Positions 1 to 14,555 of a stretch of DNA of 64,000 nucleotides are shown here, piece after piece (position 1 is the stretch's first letter; every line of letters starts with the position of its first letter). The notes below the pieces were generated by a model, which saw nothing but the letters and a program-made list of their open reading frames with translations, was not told where the DNA came from and did no database searches. Both the position numbers and the translations under genes were made by a program. This DNA is from Lota lota (Eukaryota; Chordata; Actinopteri; Gadiformes; Lotidae). The stretch covers positions 620,191 through 684,190 of the forward strand of contig JACYXH010000473.1 of the NCBI GenBank assembly GCA_026745465.1, written 5' to 3'.

Positions 1-1400
<1,400 letters not shown>

Positions 1401-1485
1401 TAATAATAATGATGATTACAATGTCGGTGGTGATGATAATGATGATGATGATGATGGTGATGGGAAAAAGGAGGAGGAGGAGGAT
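1401..1485. repeat. (GAT)n and (GAG)n trinucleotide tract
   Basis: An imperfect AAT/GAT stretch passes into a run of GAT triplets (about 1431-1463), then a short GAG run (about 1470-1484). The reverse frame reads poly-His, an artefact of the triplet repeat. Confidence 0.9.
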
Positions 1486-2094
1486 AACAAATCACACACT
1501 TAGGGATGAACTCCTTATCTACAGCTAGACTAATGAGCACTCTGTCCACACCAGTTACCGCAGGTGCTACTGGAAATATGCATCCATTACACAGACAGAC
1601 AGACAGACACATATACAGACAGAGAGATACTCCGCTCATTTCCAGCCCAGGAGAACATCTCAGGGTTTCAACTTTCATCCATCTGTCACAAAACACCTCT
1701 TTGCGATGTGTGGTTTGTATTCCAACCCATGCAAAAACTGACATCCTTCCCGTGGACTTATAGCAAATGCCTGAGTGTCCGCGTATGCAATGTTTACCCC
1801 TTGAGAAAGATATCCGTCACTCTCCGCAGTGGCCATATTGGATCAGAGAGGTGACAAACAGTGTGCCAAAGGAGACGAGTTGAGAGGAAGCTCTCTTGGG
1901 CTGATCCCTTTAGCATGAAGATGTAGCTAATCGTAGATACACAGGGCCATTATGATTTAAGTTTGTACTAGTACATAGCACACCGATGAGTTATCGGAAC
2001 TCGCTGTAATTCAAGCTATTATATTGAAGTTATTGTTACCCTGGTGGACCCACATTCAAATGAATTATTGAGCGGTAGGATGACGGCTAAGACA
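1486..2094. other. Noncoding sequence with a short GACA tract
   Basis: Holds a small (GACA)n run at about 1591-1612. The open frames here are short, lack recognisable motifs and overlap one another, so I do not call a gene. Confidence 0.55.
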
Positions 2095-2290
2095 TCTAGA
2101 CAGATGGACATATAGATATATAGATCAAGAGATGGATGGCAAGATACATGAAAGATAGTTACGGCGGATGTATGGCTGGTTGGCTAGATGGATGGTTCGA
2201 TACAATGGATGGATGGATTGATGCAAGATAGATGGAAGGATCAATAGATATGTAAATGGACAGAAGGATAGATAGGACGATTGTGGCTGG
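2095..2290. repeat. Degenerate GGAT/GATA-type tetranucleotide repeat
   Basis: About 200 bp dominated by imperfect GATG, GGAT and TAGA words (for example three consecutive GGAT-type units near 2205-2220). It looks like an old tetranucleotide array that has decayed by point changes. Confidence 0.75.
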
Positions 2291-3206
2291 ATCCCAACAT
2301 CCATTAGAGGATGTAGGCTACAATGTGAAACCAAAGGATACATTATGTCAGCCAGTAGGTAAAAGACAGGCAGTTTATTATGTTGGACTTGTCAGAGCCA
2401 CACATAACGGAACACAACTACAACATGAAGAAGAGAAGGTGTGAAGAAGGGACTATGAATAGATAAGAGAAAAACAGCGCGTTGTATGTACATAACATGG
2501 ACAATACATCTGTAGAGTTGATTATGTGGGGTTGAGAATAAACTCGGCTTCACATGATATGGTCAGTTTGAAGGTTTTTACTTGTATTTTCATGTGTCGT
2601 TGGAGCACACGGATACGCAGGGGGACTTTTACACCACATAGCATGTGTCTGAGTGCGTCTTGCCACACCGTGGATCATGTTTACACTCAGGTAGCAGATG
2701 TCTGCCGTTCGATGTACGACACGCGCTAGCCCGCATGCTAATCAGCCAGGGATGCTATTGAATGCTACCTGGTACAGTGGTGCGAGGGGAGAGGTACGTA
2801 AACCCCTTAAGGCTCAGTAACAATAACAACATTATGTTTTCAAAGTTAGGCTTGGCAACGTCATGGGCCTTTATTGATTGATGAGACTCCAGTGTATATT
2901 TCCTTATCCTGTCTCTACCAGAGCTACTTCAAGAGAGAGCATGCTGCAGAACGGTAAGGAAAGTATTCATCGGTTCACCTTATTGCTAGTTTAGTGTGGT
3001 TTTTATCAGACAAAGTGTCCATTCTTGGATCACACTCTCCCCCGACCTCGACCCGGGGCCTAATAGTGTTCAGTACTCATTTTTACTCTCCTCTCCCAGT
3101 AACAGTTTCCCCGGGATGACGGTACTAGAGCACAAAATTGCTGGTTGATTTAATACGGCAGGAAAAAAGCGAGAATGTTTAATGGCGTATGTGCTCGCCG
3201 CACGCC

Positions 3207-3207
<1 letters not shown>
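2291..3207. other. Noncoding unique sequence
   Basis: Only short, motif-free open frames. A small C/G-rich patch lies at about 3041-3060. No gene is supported. Confidence 0.55.

Positions 3208-3238
<31 letters not shown>
3208..3238. repeat. (GT)n microsatellite
   Basis: Perfect GT run of about 31 bp. Confidence 0.95.
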
Positions 3239-3239
<1 letters not shown>

Positions 3240-3784
3240 ATCCACGCCTGGGCGTCCACCTCACCCCAGCGCTCCGCACAACACCTGCCCGTGGGTGTGT
3301 TTGAGGTTTGCGTATATATTTAGACAAAGTGGTGGTGGCGCCGTTGTTGTGTACGATGGGGAATAATTCAGTGCAGAGGGATTCCTGTCCAGGCCAATAC
3401 CTGGACACATACATCTTCGAACTCTTCAATCTCTTCCGTTTTGCTACGGGCTGCGGCTGCATCCTAAACAGCTGTGCCCGCCCATGTTTATTATATTTGT
3501 GCATACAGTGTGGCAGAACAGAATGCACTTGCGCTCCTAATGTATCGCTCCGGGGGGCCAAGGCAAGAGGGGCCCCGTGCTCGTTGTTTGTTTTGTCTGC
3601 ACATCAAGTGAGTGAGGGAGAGACAGAGATAGAGGGAGTGTGCGTACAAGGGCATAGGTTAGCCAACAGAAAGGAGACCAACTTGTTCTCAAATCTTGAC
3701 CAATGCTTTAAGAGTAGAGAGCCGGGCTTTACTGGGAAGGCCATTATCCTGCAGATCTTGTTTCTTCTTCTCACTTCACTGCCC

Positions 3785-3787
<3 letters not shown>
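3239..3787. other. Noncoding, higher-GC segment between microsatellites
   Basis: A 205-residue open frame runs across 3308-3925, but its C-terminal half is the CT microsatellite read as Leu-Ser. Its first 100 residues show no domain, signal peptide or conserved pattern I recognise, and the opposite strand is equally open. I treat it as a chance frame. Confidence 0.5.

Positions 3788-3877
<90 letters not shown>
3788..3877. repeat. (CT)n microsatellite, about 45 units
   Basis: Uninterrupted homopyrimidine CT run of 90 bp, able to form triplex (H-) DNA. Confidence 0.98.
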
Positions 3878-3880
<3 letters not shown>

Positions 3881-5028
3881 AGGCATTGGGAGGCTGTTGA
3901 CGTTCGTTGTTTAGGGCTAAAATGAACCACTTGAACCGTGATTTGTTTTTCTGTTGTTTATGCTTTTATTCTTCAGAGTATTCCAGAAAGTAAATGGACA
4001 AAGGAAATATATTAAGACCATCAATTTGATGCCCCCCCCCCAACACTTATTACAACCAACCACAATGTTAAAGTGTGTATTGTCTTGTATTACAGATGAT
4101 GTAGAAAACTGTAGGCTGCATCTTTGAAGCAGATGAGGTCTGTTGCTCCTGCTATCCAGTAAACAGCTAGTCTTGCCTGTTGCTTGGCCTTGCATCAGGG
4201 ACATATCATTTAGCTTCTAATTTCTTCACTACACCACAATAGTTTGTTGCCTTGCACTCCCTGCCAAGGCAGGGGTGCACATGCACCATATCTCTGCAAC
4301 TATGCTCGCCTTCTCATGATTCACAATGACATAATAGTCACTGCCGCCAGTAACCAAATACATAATCAATTGTGATAAGAAATCAACTTAAAAAGCCTTA
4401 GTGTCCTTCTTTTTGTTTATCGTACGTTTTTAAGAGATGACCAGAAGATAAGGACAGTGTTGTATCATTAAGCAATATGAGTGTCCGTAAAATCCAATTC
4501 AAATAGTAATTCACAACAACATTTCAGCCAATCTAAGTATATTTCCACATCTTTCGTTGTTTACCTTCTTTAGCTGGTTTTCAGGGTGACACGTCCTGGT
4601 GTCATGTGGGTCAATCGTCCGATGTTTGTTTGTAAGGTGAGTGTACACAGAATTACTGACTGCAGGGGGTTTTAGAGTATCATCTGTTATTTTAATACAA
4701 TCACCTGCTGTCACCAACGCAGATATTTTCAATCAATGATATGAATTATGTATTATTCCAAGTGTGCATTGATGCAAATAAATCAAGCCTGAGTTGCAGA
4801 ATAAATAAAAAAAACATTCTGAATCAAGTTGCTAAGATGGTGGAATCACTTCATCAGGGCATGATAATATTTAACTAACCTCATTCCCATCCTCTGGTTC
4901 ATTGGGGGTGACCAGACTGAGCAAGATTCACCATTTAATTTAACCCTGAAATTGGTAACTTTAATTATCCAAACAAGTGTCACTGCCGGAGAACTATCCC
5001 TGATTGTGTGATGGTGCACCGGTATTAA

Positions 5029-5049
5029 ACCATATTAGCTTAATATGGT
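5029..5049. repeat. Perfect 9-bp inverted repeat, 3-nt loop
   Basis: accatatta, gct, taatatggt: the arms are exact reverse complements. Too short to classify; probably a chance or decayed transposon-end hairpin. Confidence 0.8.
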
Positions 5050-5318
5050 CTCTAGACTCTGGATGTCTTCTTTCCTTTGTAATGTAGCTCCCGGCTAATG
5101 TTCTAGTTATGCAGGTAGTATTTGCTTGGTCATAATTGCTTGGCTACCTCGGTGCTAAACAAATTTGACAAGCGTGTATTCACTTTGCAGGTCAGGGTGA
5201 TGGAAGTGGTGCTGTTTCTGCATTACCTGTGAGAAATGTCCTAAATTAAGACTTTCATTCATTAACAAGGACTTGAGTGTTTCCAACTCATTCTCAACGG
5301 ATTGGTACTGGACTAGCA

Positions 5319-5350
5319 GATGTGCAGATCACTAGCTGGATCTGCACATC
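5319..5350. repeat. Perfect 12-bp inverted repeat, 8-nt loop
   Basis: The left arm gatgtgcagatc and right arm gatctgcacatc are exact reverse complements around actagctg. A 12-bp perfect stem is notable in otherwise unique sequence. Confidence 0.9.
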
Positions 5351-5837
5351 ACGCTCCTCAAGTTTAAAATCACCACATATACGGATACATCATACACAGT
5401 GCATTACACTAGAAATATAATCCTTTCTTAAAGGCCTTTCACTCATGAACTCAGGATGAACTTCGGAGAATCAGGGCCGCAGATGATCAGGAGTGGCCCT
5501 CTCACACATGCAACACACAACAGGAGATAAGCCATATCCGACGTGTTCACACATATTGGAGATACTCCTGGGTAGAGCCTTGTAGAAGGCAGGATGCAAA
5601 ACGTATGAAGCGGAAGTCTCAGTGTTTTGTTCCCAACACATCGAAGATGGCGGGTGAGGACTACTCCATAATGCATACTCTTTAAGCGATCATATCAATA
5701 CTGCATTTATTTAGACCTCCGCAATATCAACAGAAGAGTGGAATACAGGCAAGAAGAGTTTTCCGGTTTCACGCCATTCACATGACAGAAACGTCAACAC
5801 GTTAGCAGCACACCCACTCGCTCGTTGTGAATTCTCA

Positions 5838-6513
5838 GAGGGGCTTTCTCAATACCAAGTATGCCATGTTCGGACTTGCGTACTTGGTAGTTCGGACTTG
5901 GCAAGTGGGTGTGGCAAGTGGACTCAGGAGTACAAAGTCCCGAGGACGCAGTACCGTCATTGTGCAACTGGAACAGCAGCGTAATCGATGACGGCACCAT
6001 CTGAGCTCGTCTTGGCAGTACTCCGGTTATTGTCACCCAATAAAACTAACCCTGCCCTCTTTTCGTTTTAATTTAAAAAGTATGAATGCCTATATGTATA
6101 TATTTTGAGCGTTCCAAGATCTGTAGCCTACATGTAAAATGCCAGTGGCTGGAAAAAGATTGTGGAAGGTTGTTGTTGTGGACGTTGGTGACTGATGGAA
6201 AACATTAGACATTAGACAATTAGACAATCATTCAAATTTAGCAGAATTATAGCTAACAGTTGTGAGTTTTCTCCTTCGCCATTGCCGCTGATGGTTGCGA
6301 AATGCATTCTGGGATGCATTGAAAAGTCCACACAAGTCACCTCCCAATGCATCCTCGATAAAATGGTCTGAGCAAGAGCACATCCAGGCATTTGGAGTGT
6401 ACTTGGCTAGATACAGACTTTTGAATGGAACAGAACTCGGGCTGCGACTGATGATGTTTCACAAGTCCACAAGAACACAAGTACGGACATGAAAGCTGAT
6501 TGAGAAAGGGCTC
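5838..6513. mobile_element. MITE-like non-autonomous DNA transposon
   Basis: The two ends are inverted copies. Both read CTTTCTCAAT inward from the edge (left 5844-5853, right complement 6499-6508). Both then continue into similar CGGACTTG/CCGTACTTG words (5871-5885 on the left; complement of about 6450-6490 on the right). The interior is unique and has no transposase frame. A possible target duplication is attctc(a/c)g at 5831-5838 and 6521-6528, which differs at one base, so the true edges may lie slightly outward. Family not assigned; 8-bp duplications would suit hAT. Confidence 0.6.
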
Positions 6514-6520
6514 GACTTTG

Positions 6521-7177
6521 ATTCTCCGGACTTTAGACTAGGGTTCTGGTAGATTCAACTCCGGAAGGGCGGATTCAGACATTTTGGTTGACACACCGGG
6601 ATTATATGGAGAATTTCAGACTTTCGGTGCATGTGTAAAATGCTTACGGGATAACATAACTCAAACCTTTCTTCATTATTGTAAGTTCTGCTGTGTATTT
6701 GCTGTTTGACGTAAGATGCAAGCGGCGCTACGTACCATCAGTCTAATACCGTAAACAGCTTCAGAGGCCTGTAACATATTGTTCACCCCTTTTTTCCTCT
6801 GATTATTGTAATGCGTTATTGATTGCCATGATCCAAGGGAAGGCGCGTGTGGATATGCACAACACTTCCCTTTTATCCAACCCCACCTCACCACCCTTCA
6901 ACCCTTGGAGGGAGGGAGAGGGGAAGAGAGAGAGAGAGAATATTCAATGTCTCGCACGGCTCTATAATCATTACAGCGTAAGATGATCAGACACGCAGCA
7001 CGCCAGTCGGATAGGAGTGGGGGAGAATTGACCTAGCTGTTTGATGCCATTTATTTATTATTTTCTGGCTGCAATTTGTTTCTATTTCAATGTCCCGCTG
7101 TTCGATTTTCAGTCCCTCGTCTAATCTTTCTTTCCTTGGCCGTCGGTCTGAATCTCAATCCATCCCCTGCCACTACC

Positions 7178-7180
<3 letters not shown>
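6521..7180. other. Noncoding unique sequence
   Basis: No gene seen. A short GA-rich run lies near 6920-6939. Confidence 0.55.

Positions 7181-7226
<46 letters not shown>
7181..7226. repeat. (CA)n microsatellite
   Basis: Perfect CA run of 46 bp. Confidence 0.97.
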
Positions 7227-7230
<4 letters not shown>

Positions 7231-7860
7231 GAGGCGTGCCACGTGACGACCGGGTGAATCGATATGCCCCCCTCCCTTGCTCTCATGTTTAATTCATCCA
7301 CTCTCGGAACAGCTCAGCCAGGCCCGTGTTGTTACCCCCCGCTAATGTGTCAATGTAAAGGTGTAACAAAAGTTGATGGTGTGACAGCGCTCTCTTAGCT
7401 CTGCTGCTACTACTACTACTACCACTTCCACTACCACTACCACTACTACAACTACAACACACTAAATCAGGGCCCGGGCACAGAGTGAGTCTTGCTGAGT
7501 TGCTAAACATAGCGGCAGGGCTCATAATTCATCCGTGGGGCAGACCCTGCCAGCCCATAAAAGGGGTTGAAAGTGACCGTCGGCTGGTGCCCATTTGGGC
7601 GGGAGAATGTCAGACGTTTTATTTCCGAGAAGCGGTTGAGGACGTGTTAAGAAGGTTTTAAAGGATAACCTATTATACATTTTATACACCTATGACTGCT
7701 TTGACATAAATGCGCGGCGAAATAAAAATGTTTTTTTAAATGTTTGGAGGATTCACATTTGTTATGTGATTACCAATGATGATTATTAATATTTGTCCAC
7801 CTATTAGAAGAAAGGGGTGGGATGGGTGTATTGTTTACAGATTTAATATGATTACCTAAG
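7227..7860. other. Noncoding with an imperfect CTA/CCA triplet tract
   Basis: An imperfect (CTA/CCA)n stretch lies at about 7401-7460; its complement reads Gly-Ser, an artefact of the triplets. The rest is unique and noncoding. Confidence 0.6.
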
Positions 7861-8281
7861 GGCGTAGGAGGAAGTTCGACATCGGGGATTCACATTTGCT
7901 ACTATGAATCAAACCCCCCCTCCCCTAAAATATGAGCTAGCTATAGGCTGATTCCACTCTAGCTATGACAGTAACATACTGTATGCATCGTGGCTTGTAA
8001 CAACAATAACCATAAACAATAAATTAATAAACAAAATGCATAAATATCTGTAGTTTATACAGGTAAATTATGGTGATTATCGAATATTCAAACAAAGCAT
8101 GAAATTCTTTGTTAGACTAAGGTAGACAAATTTCCTGGCAAAACACGATAGCCTCTGTGTTGTACTTTCAAAATAAAAGTTTCAGATTGTCAAATTTTCT
8201 CCCCCATGGTATCAATTTTGGGTGGGACAAATGCAACTCTTTCTATATTAGGGGGCACATGTCCCACCTGGTTCCTACGCC
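7861..8281. mobile_element. MITE-like element with GGCGTAGGA termini
   Basis: A perfect 9-bp terminal inverted repeat, ggcgtagga at 7861-7869 and tcctacgcc at 8273-8281, bounds a 421-bp AT-rich interior without a transposase frame. Just inside the right end is a 'gggggcacatgtccc' word of a kind I recall from abundant fish elements with a similar edge. No clear target duplication is visible, so the element is old or its edges are slightly off. Confidence 0.5.
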
Positions 8282-9358
8282 AATGTGATTACTGTTTGAG
8301 TTTTTCAACAAAAATGTGCAGTAAATAAATAAATACAATGAATCACACACTCCACATATCAGAAAATCTAAAACATGCTGTGATTATCCATGACTCAGTC
8401 AGAGCAACAATGGAATTGCAATACAAAAGCAGGACCTCAAGTGTAATTTTTTTACTAATGAGGACATTTTGACTGCTCACCCCTCTCCATCCGCATAAGG
8501 CTCTCTGAGGAACCAGCCATTAGTATCACCATTAATTAGTGTTTTACGGTACCATCAGCACTCCACTTTTGGAACGTATCTTTGCTTTACTTATTCCACC
8601 CACTTTAGGATGAAAACTGAATAAATACGTTAAAAAAAGCAGAAAAACGATTATTAAACCTTGCATGAAGATCAGTAACAGAGGGAGCAGTTTGCCTTTT
8701 GTTGCTTGAGTTGCGCCGTCAACACATTTGAATTAGGGGAGTCCCTTCAGTGTACGAGGACACAAAGCCCTTATCAAGTACACACAGTGAACATAGTAGA
8801 GGCCTGCTGTCCTAAGAAGGCCTGTTTTATCAATTCATCACACGGGATGGCATTAGCATAGGATCATTATTTCCTGATTTGCTGTATAGTCTCATGTAAT
8901 CTACATTCAGTCTTGCCCCCTCTGGCCAATCTGCTTGTATACATGAAGTCTACACACGCACGCACGCACGCATACACACAAACACCCCTACCTAAAAACA
9001 CACACCAAGCAAAATATGATCAACAATATACGATTAAAGTTTTGTCTTGCATTACACTTCCCCGAAGTGTAATGCATCGCTGGACACGCCACCAATCAAA
9101 TGTCATTCATGCCTCTAAAACCAACACCAGATTCCCTCTCAGAAACACAGCATGGCCACAGATACTTTACTCTCACACGTTCCTCCACTTTCTCTCCCTC
9201 CCGATTTTCTCTATACGTTAGGCGTTTCCTTCCTAGACACAGTCAGGGACAATTGTGGTGCATAAAATAAAATATAAGTGCGGGTGTATGTGCGTATCAA
9301 ACTGAATCAGTGTCTGTGCTAATGTTTGTGTAGCAATACATGTTTGTGTTCTGAAAAA
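8282..9358. other. Noncoding sequence with a CGCA-type tract and a hairpin
   Basis: Holds a short (CGCA)n/CA-rich stretch near 8955-8985 and the 12-bp hairpin at 9049-9075. No gene is supported. Confidence 0.55.
9049..9075. repeat. Perfect 12-bp inverted repeat, 3-nt loop
   Basis: gcattacacttc, ccc, gaagtgtaatgc: exact complementary arms around a three-base loop. It would form a very stable cruciform or RNA hairpin, but flanking bases do not extend it to miRNA-precursor length. Confidence 0.92.
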
Positions 9359-9379
9359 GTGTGTGTGTGTGTGTGTGTG
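9359..9379. repeat. (GT)n microsatellite, short
   Basis: Perfect run of about 21 bp. Confidence 0.9.
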
Positions 9380-9572
9380 CATTGGGACACTTGTTTGCAT
9401 GTCTCTGTTTAACAGTGTGAAGTCATGTTATTTCCAAGTGCTTGGCCACTCCATCTTCTCCATGCAGTGACTATGAATGAGCTCCAAACCCCTCCATGCG
9501 CCTTGCACCATATATCTACCCGCAGGGAGTTAAACATGATGTCTCTGTTGGAAAATCAACTTGTCTGGGTAA

Positions 9573-9574
<2 letters not shown>

Positions 9575-9624
<50 letters not shown>

Positions 9625-9870
9625 ATTTGTGTGGTGTTTTCATGAGGCGTTACTGTGCTTATGTGCTTGTGCATTTCACATGTGTTTGTGTGAATGTGCT
9701 TGTCGGTGTCTGTATACATGTTTACGAGTGAGTGTGTGTGTGTGTGCGTGCGCGCGTTCATTCGTGCGTCTGAGAGGCTGCGCACGTGCGATTCATTCGA
9801 TTGTGTATGCACGTGTGTGTCTGTTGGGGCACACACATGTGCCTGTCTGTATGTGTGTGTGCGCATTTAT
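9575..9870. repeat. (GT)n microsatellite with a long degenerate TG-rich flank
   Basis: A perfect run at 9575-9622 is followed by about 250 bp of TG-rich sequence broken by other bases. This suggests a much longer ancestral array that has decayed on one side. Confidence 0.9.
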
Positions 9871-10264
9871 ATGTGTGGGGAGGGGGGGTTCAATTGCAGA
9901 TTGATATGTTTGTCTCCTTGCGGTGGTTTCCTATCCTTTGTTTGGTGCTGTTGTTTAGACGGGCCTGGGCCGGCTGCTAGAGATGGGAATAAATGGCAAC
10001 GTGCAGAGGCATCCGTTATGTGCTGACACATAACCATTATAAAGCAACCACTCTGTCTCTGTGTACCTGTACCCCTGTGTGTGTGTGTGTGTGTGTCTGT
10101 GTGCATTTGTGTGTGTGTGTTTTTGTTTACTTATGTATGATGTATTGCTAAATAAAGGTCTGGTTGGTGGGTGGTGTGGCGATTTCTGCATGTTTGACAA
10201 TGTACACATGATCCATCTGCAACGCCTTAAAGAGTTCAGACGTGCCTGCTCTTTCACAGACACA

Positions 10265-10265
<1 letters not shown>
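9871..10265. other. Noncoding with two short TG runs
   Basis: Short GT runs at about 10075-10097 and 10109-10120. No gene seen. Confidence 0.6.

Positions 10266-10336
<71 letters not shown>
10266..10336. repeat. (AC)n microsatellite
   Basis: Perfect run of about 71 bp, in opposite orientation to the TG arrays at 9.6-10.1 kb. Confidence 0.97.
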
Positions 10337-10339
<3 letters not shown>

Positions 10340-10742
10340 TGGCAACGCTTGGATGATTTCTTTATGTAGAAGAAAATCATGAACACAGAAATATAATCAA
10401 TGGTGTCGGGTCTATAAACATCAAACCTCCTTTATTTCTTTACAACCACACCAGCACAGCCCCCACACAGAGCGATACCACTGCTGTTCCATTCACATGG
10501 CTATACAGCGTCTAACTTGATGTTTACCTTTTCTGGTTACTTTTTTACTTTTTTAGTATTTTTCATTGTATTTCCTCACTTGACTTCTTGACCCCTTCCA
10601 GCTGGTTATCTTGATGCAACTTATAGAAGAGACTGAATTATATGTATTCTAATAGTATTTTTCTCTTCGACTGTCTTGGTGTCTAATGTCTTACTCTCTT
10701 ATCAAAAGTACCCCCGTCCACCCCAGGGTATTGTGCTTGGGC
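10337..10742. other. Noncoding unique sequence
   Basis: No gene or repeat recognised between the AC array and the TTAA-flanked element. Confidence 0.55.
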
Positions 10743-11062
10743 TTAAAGGACAATACAGGTCTGGGGGTTCAATCCTTCGTAACCGTCTCTCTTGGCTTCA
10801 CTAAAACATCTGTTACCAATATATGATTTGCCAAAACGACTTTATGGTACTGATTCTGGGGAAGAGCATTTGGAATGGACACGCCTGCCATGAATATAAA
10901 CAATGGCAATGCAGCACCTTCGTCTTCTGGAATCAACGTCGTTAAGTTAGTGCTATATTGTTTACATTCATAGTGTATATTTATATTGGTACCAAATGTT
11001 TTAGCAACGCCAGGAGGGACGGTTACGATAGTTTGATCACCCAGACTGGGATTGTCCTTTAA
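10743..11062. mobile_element. TTAA-flanked MITE with long terminal inverted repeats (Kolobok/T2-like)
   Basis: A 312-bp element (10747-11058) lies between TTAA tetramers at 10743-10746 and 11059-11062. Its ends begin AGGACAAT in both directions. The first 77 bp (10747-10823) aligned without gaps to the complement of the last 77 bp (10982-11058) match at 62 positions by hand count, about 80 %. The 158-bp spacer has no transposase. Known: TTAA duplications occur in piggyBac and Kolobok, and the Xenopus T2/Kolobok MITEs have ends of TTAAAGG type as I recall. The match to that edge makes Kolobok-like the better guess. The open frame on the minus strand is incidental. Confidence 0.8.
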
Positions 11063-11400
11063 GGAAAATATCCTCATTTAGGGTACATCCTCTAATCTCA
11101 CCACATGTAAATCCCTACCCTTATGCGGGATCAGCCTGCGCTTACCAGAGGTGATCAAACTGATACCACCACCAACCAGCCTATTTATATATTTCATTTT
11201 TTACCCTTTTTTTTTTAACCCCTATAGGATTTGCCATCAATCTATTCCTCTTTCCCGCCGTACCCCTGAAGTCATTCCTTTGACCTCTGGAGGGCGCATT
11301 CTAAATGAGACCTTAGATTTGGGCCATTTTTTCATTAACTGTTTAATCCCACAAAATGGAAACTGGGCTGCATGAGGTGGAGGGGTGTGTGTGTGTATGT
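11063..11400. other. Noncoding, T-rich
   Basis: Includes a T10 run near 11208-11217. No gene is supported. Confidence 0.55.
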
Positions 11401-11426
11401 GGGGGGGGGGGGGGGGGCGGGGGGGG
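11401..11426. repeat. Poly-G tract with one interruption
   Basis: G17, one C, then G8. A candidate G-quadruplex former and an assembly-risk site. Confidence 0.92.
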
Positions 11427-13684
<2,258 letters not shown>

Positions 13685-13740
13685 ATGCACATACACATGC
13701 ATGCCCACACTCACTCTCACATACACACATACACACCCAC

Positions 13741-14300
13741 GTTCACTGTATATAATATAAGGCACCAAGGTTAAAGCCCAAGGTCAGTTTTCTGCCATAC
13801 TACATTTCTATCCATAACATATTACTTGGAATAATTGCCCTAGGTCTCTTCCGCTATTATTATTTAATAGTTTATGTTTCTGAGAAAGATATTCCTGTAA
13901 TGGAAATGTATAATATTATCTGAACATATTATCGCACCATATGAAACTACATTATGTTTCTTTGAGTGATGTGAAGTTAAATTATAGAGCCCGTTCTGTG
14001 GTCTCATGCTTAGAATAGAGCATTAATCCCAGTGAAACCAGCTATGGTATGGTACTGTTTGCAAATGCAAACTAAAATTGCTTGTCATACTCAAATAATG
14101 TTTGAATGACTCCATGTAAACAAGGGCATCTGTAGGATTTAATATTATGGTTTTTAAAGGTTGATTGCCTCTCCCAATTGCTAATGAGATAAACACTGTG
14201 TCCTGTAGTTTACTGTTTCTGAGCCAGGAAACATTATGATTAAACCATTGAATAATAAATTGATTCAAAATAAAATAGATGATCGTCTAAACAATTAAGC
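13741..14300. other. Noncoding, AT-rich unique sequence
   Basis: No gene or recognisable repeat seen before the SINE-core fragment at 14301. Confidence 0.55.
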
Positions 14301-14341
14301 CATTTTGCAGATGCTTTTATCCAAAACAACTTACAGTGAAT
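14301..14341 (-). mobile_element. V-SINE-type conserved core fragment
   Basis: The plus strand reads cattttgcagatgctttta followed by tccaaaacaacttacagtg. I recall this as the inverted form of the core shared by many teleost tRNA-derived SINEs (consensus near GCAGACGCTTTTATCC and AAAGCGACTTAC). Only the core is recognisable; no tRNA-like head is visible nearby, so it is a fragment. Confidence 0.6.
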
Positions 14342-14527
14342 TAAAATGCAAGTCACAAAGTAGTTTCTGCAAACTTTTCTAAATTGTACACAAACGATAG
14401 ATTGCAGAACTGTTGTTTTTGGAGAAGGTTAAGTTGAGAGATCCAGTTAGAGATGTGTAATTCAGCAGAGGGCAGCTTGTGCTATTTTAGTTTAGTGACA
14501 TGTTTCAAATGACTTGCAGTATTTTGA

Positions 14528-14555
14528 AGAGAGAGAGAGAGAGAGAGAGAGAGAG
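14528..14555. repeat. (GA)n microsatellite
   Basis: Perfect run of 28 bp. A CT-rich interrupted tract follows at about 14623-14660. Confidence 0.95.

Larger units (their letters stand above)
3878..5837. other. Noncoding unique sequence with two short-loop hairpins
   Basis: About 2 kb without a supported gene. It holds a C10 run near 4032-4041 and two perfect inverted repeats (5029-5049 and 5319-5350, listed separately). Confidence 0.55.

Noticed and set aside
3308-3925. 205-residue open frame as a gene
   Set aside because: The second half is the CT repeat read as Leu-Ser. The first half has no domain, and both strands are open there.
8941-8985. CRISPR-like or minisatellite array
   Set aside because: It is a short CGCA/CA-rich stretch with no spacers; no CRISPR is expected in a vertebrate nuclear genome.
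9049-9075. miRNA precursor
   Set aside because: The stem is only 12 bp with a 3-base loop and the flanks do not extend pairing.
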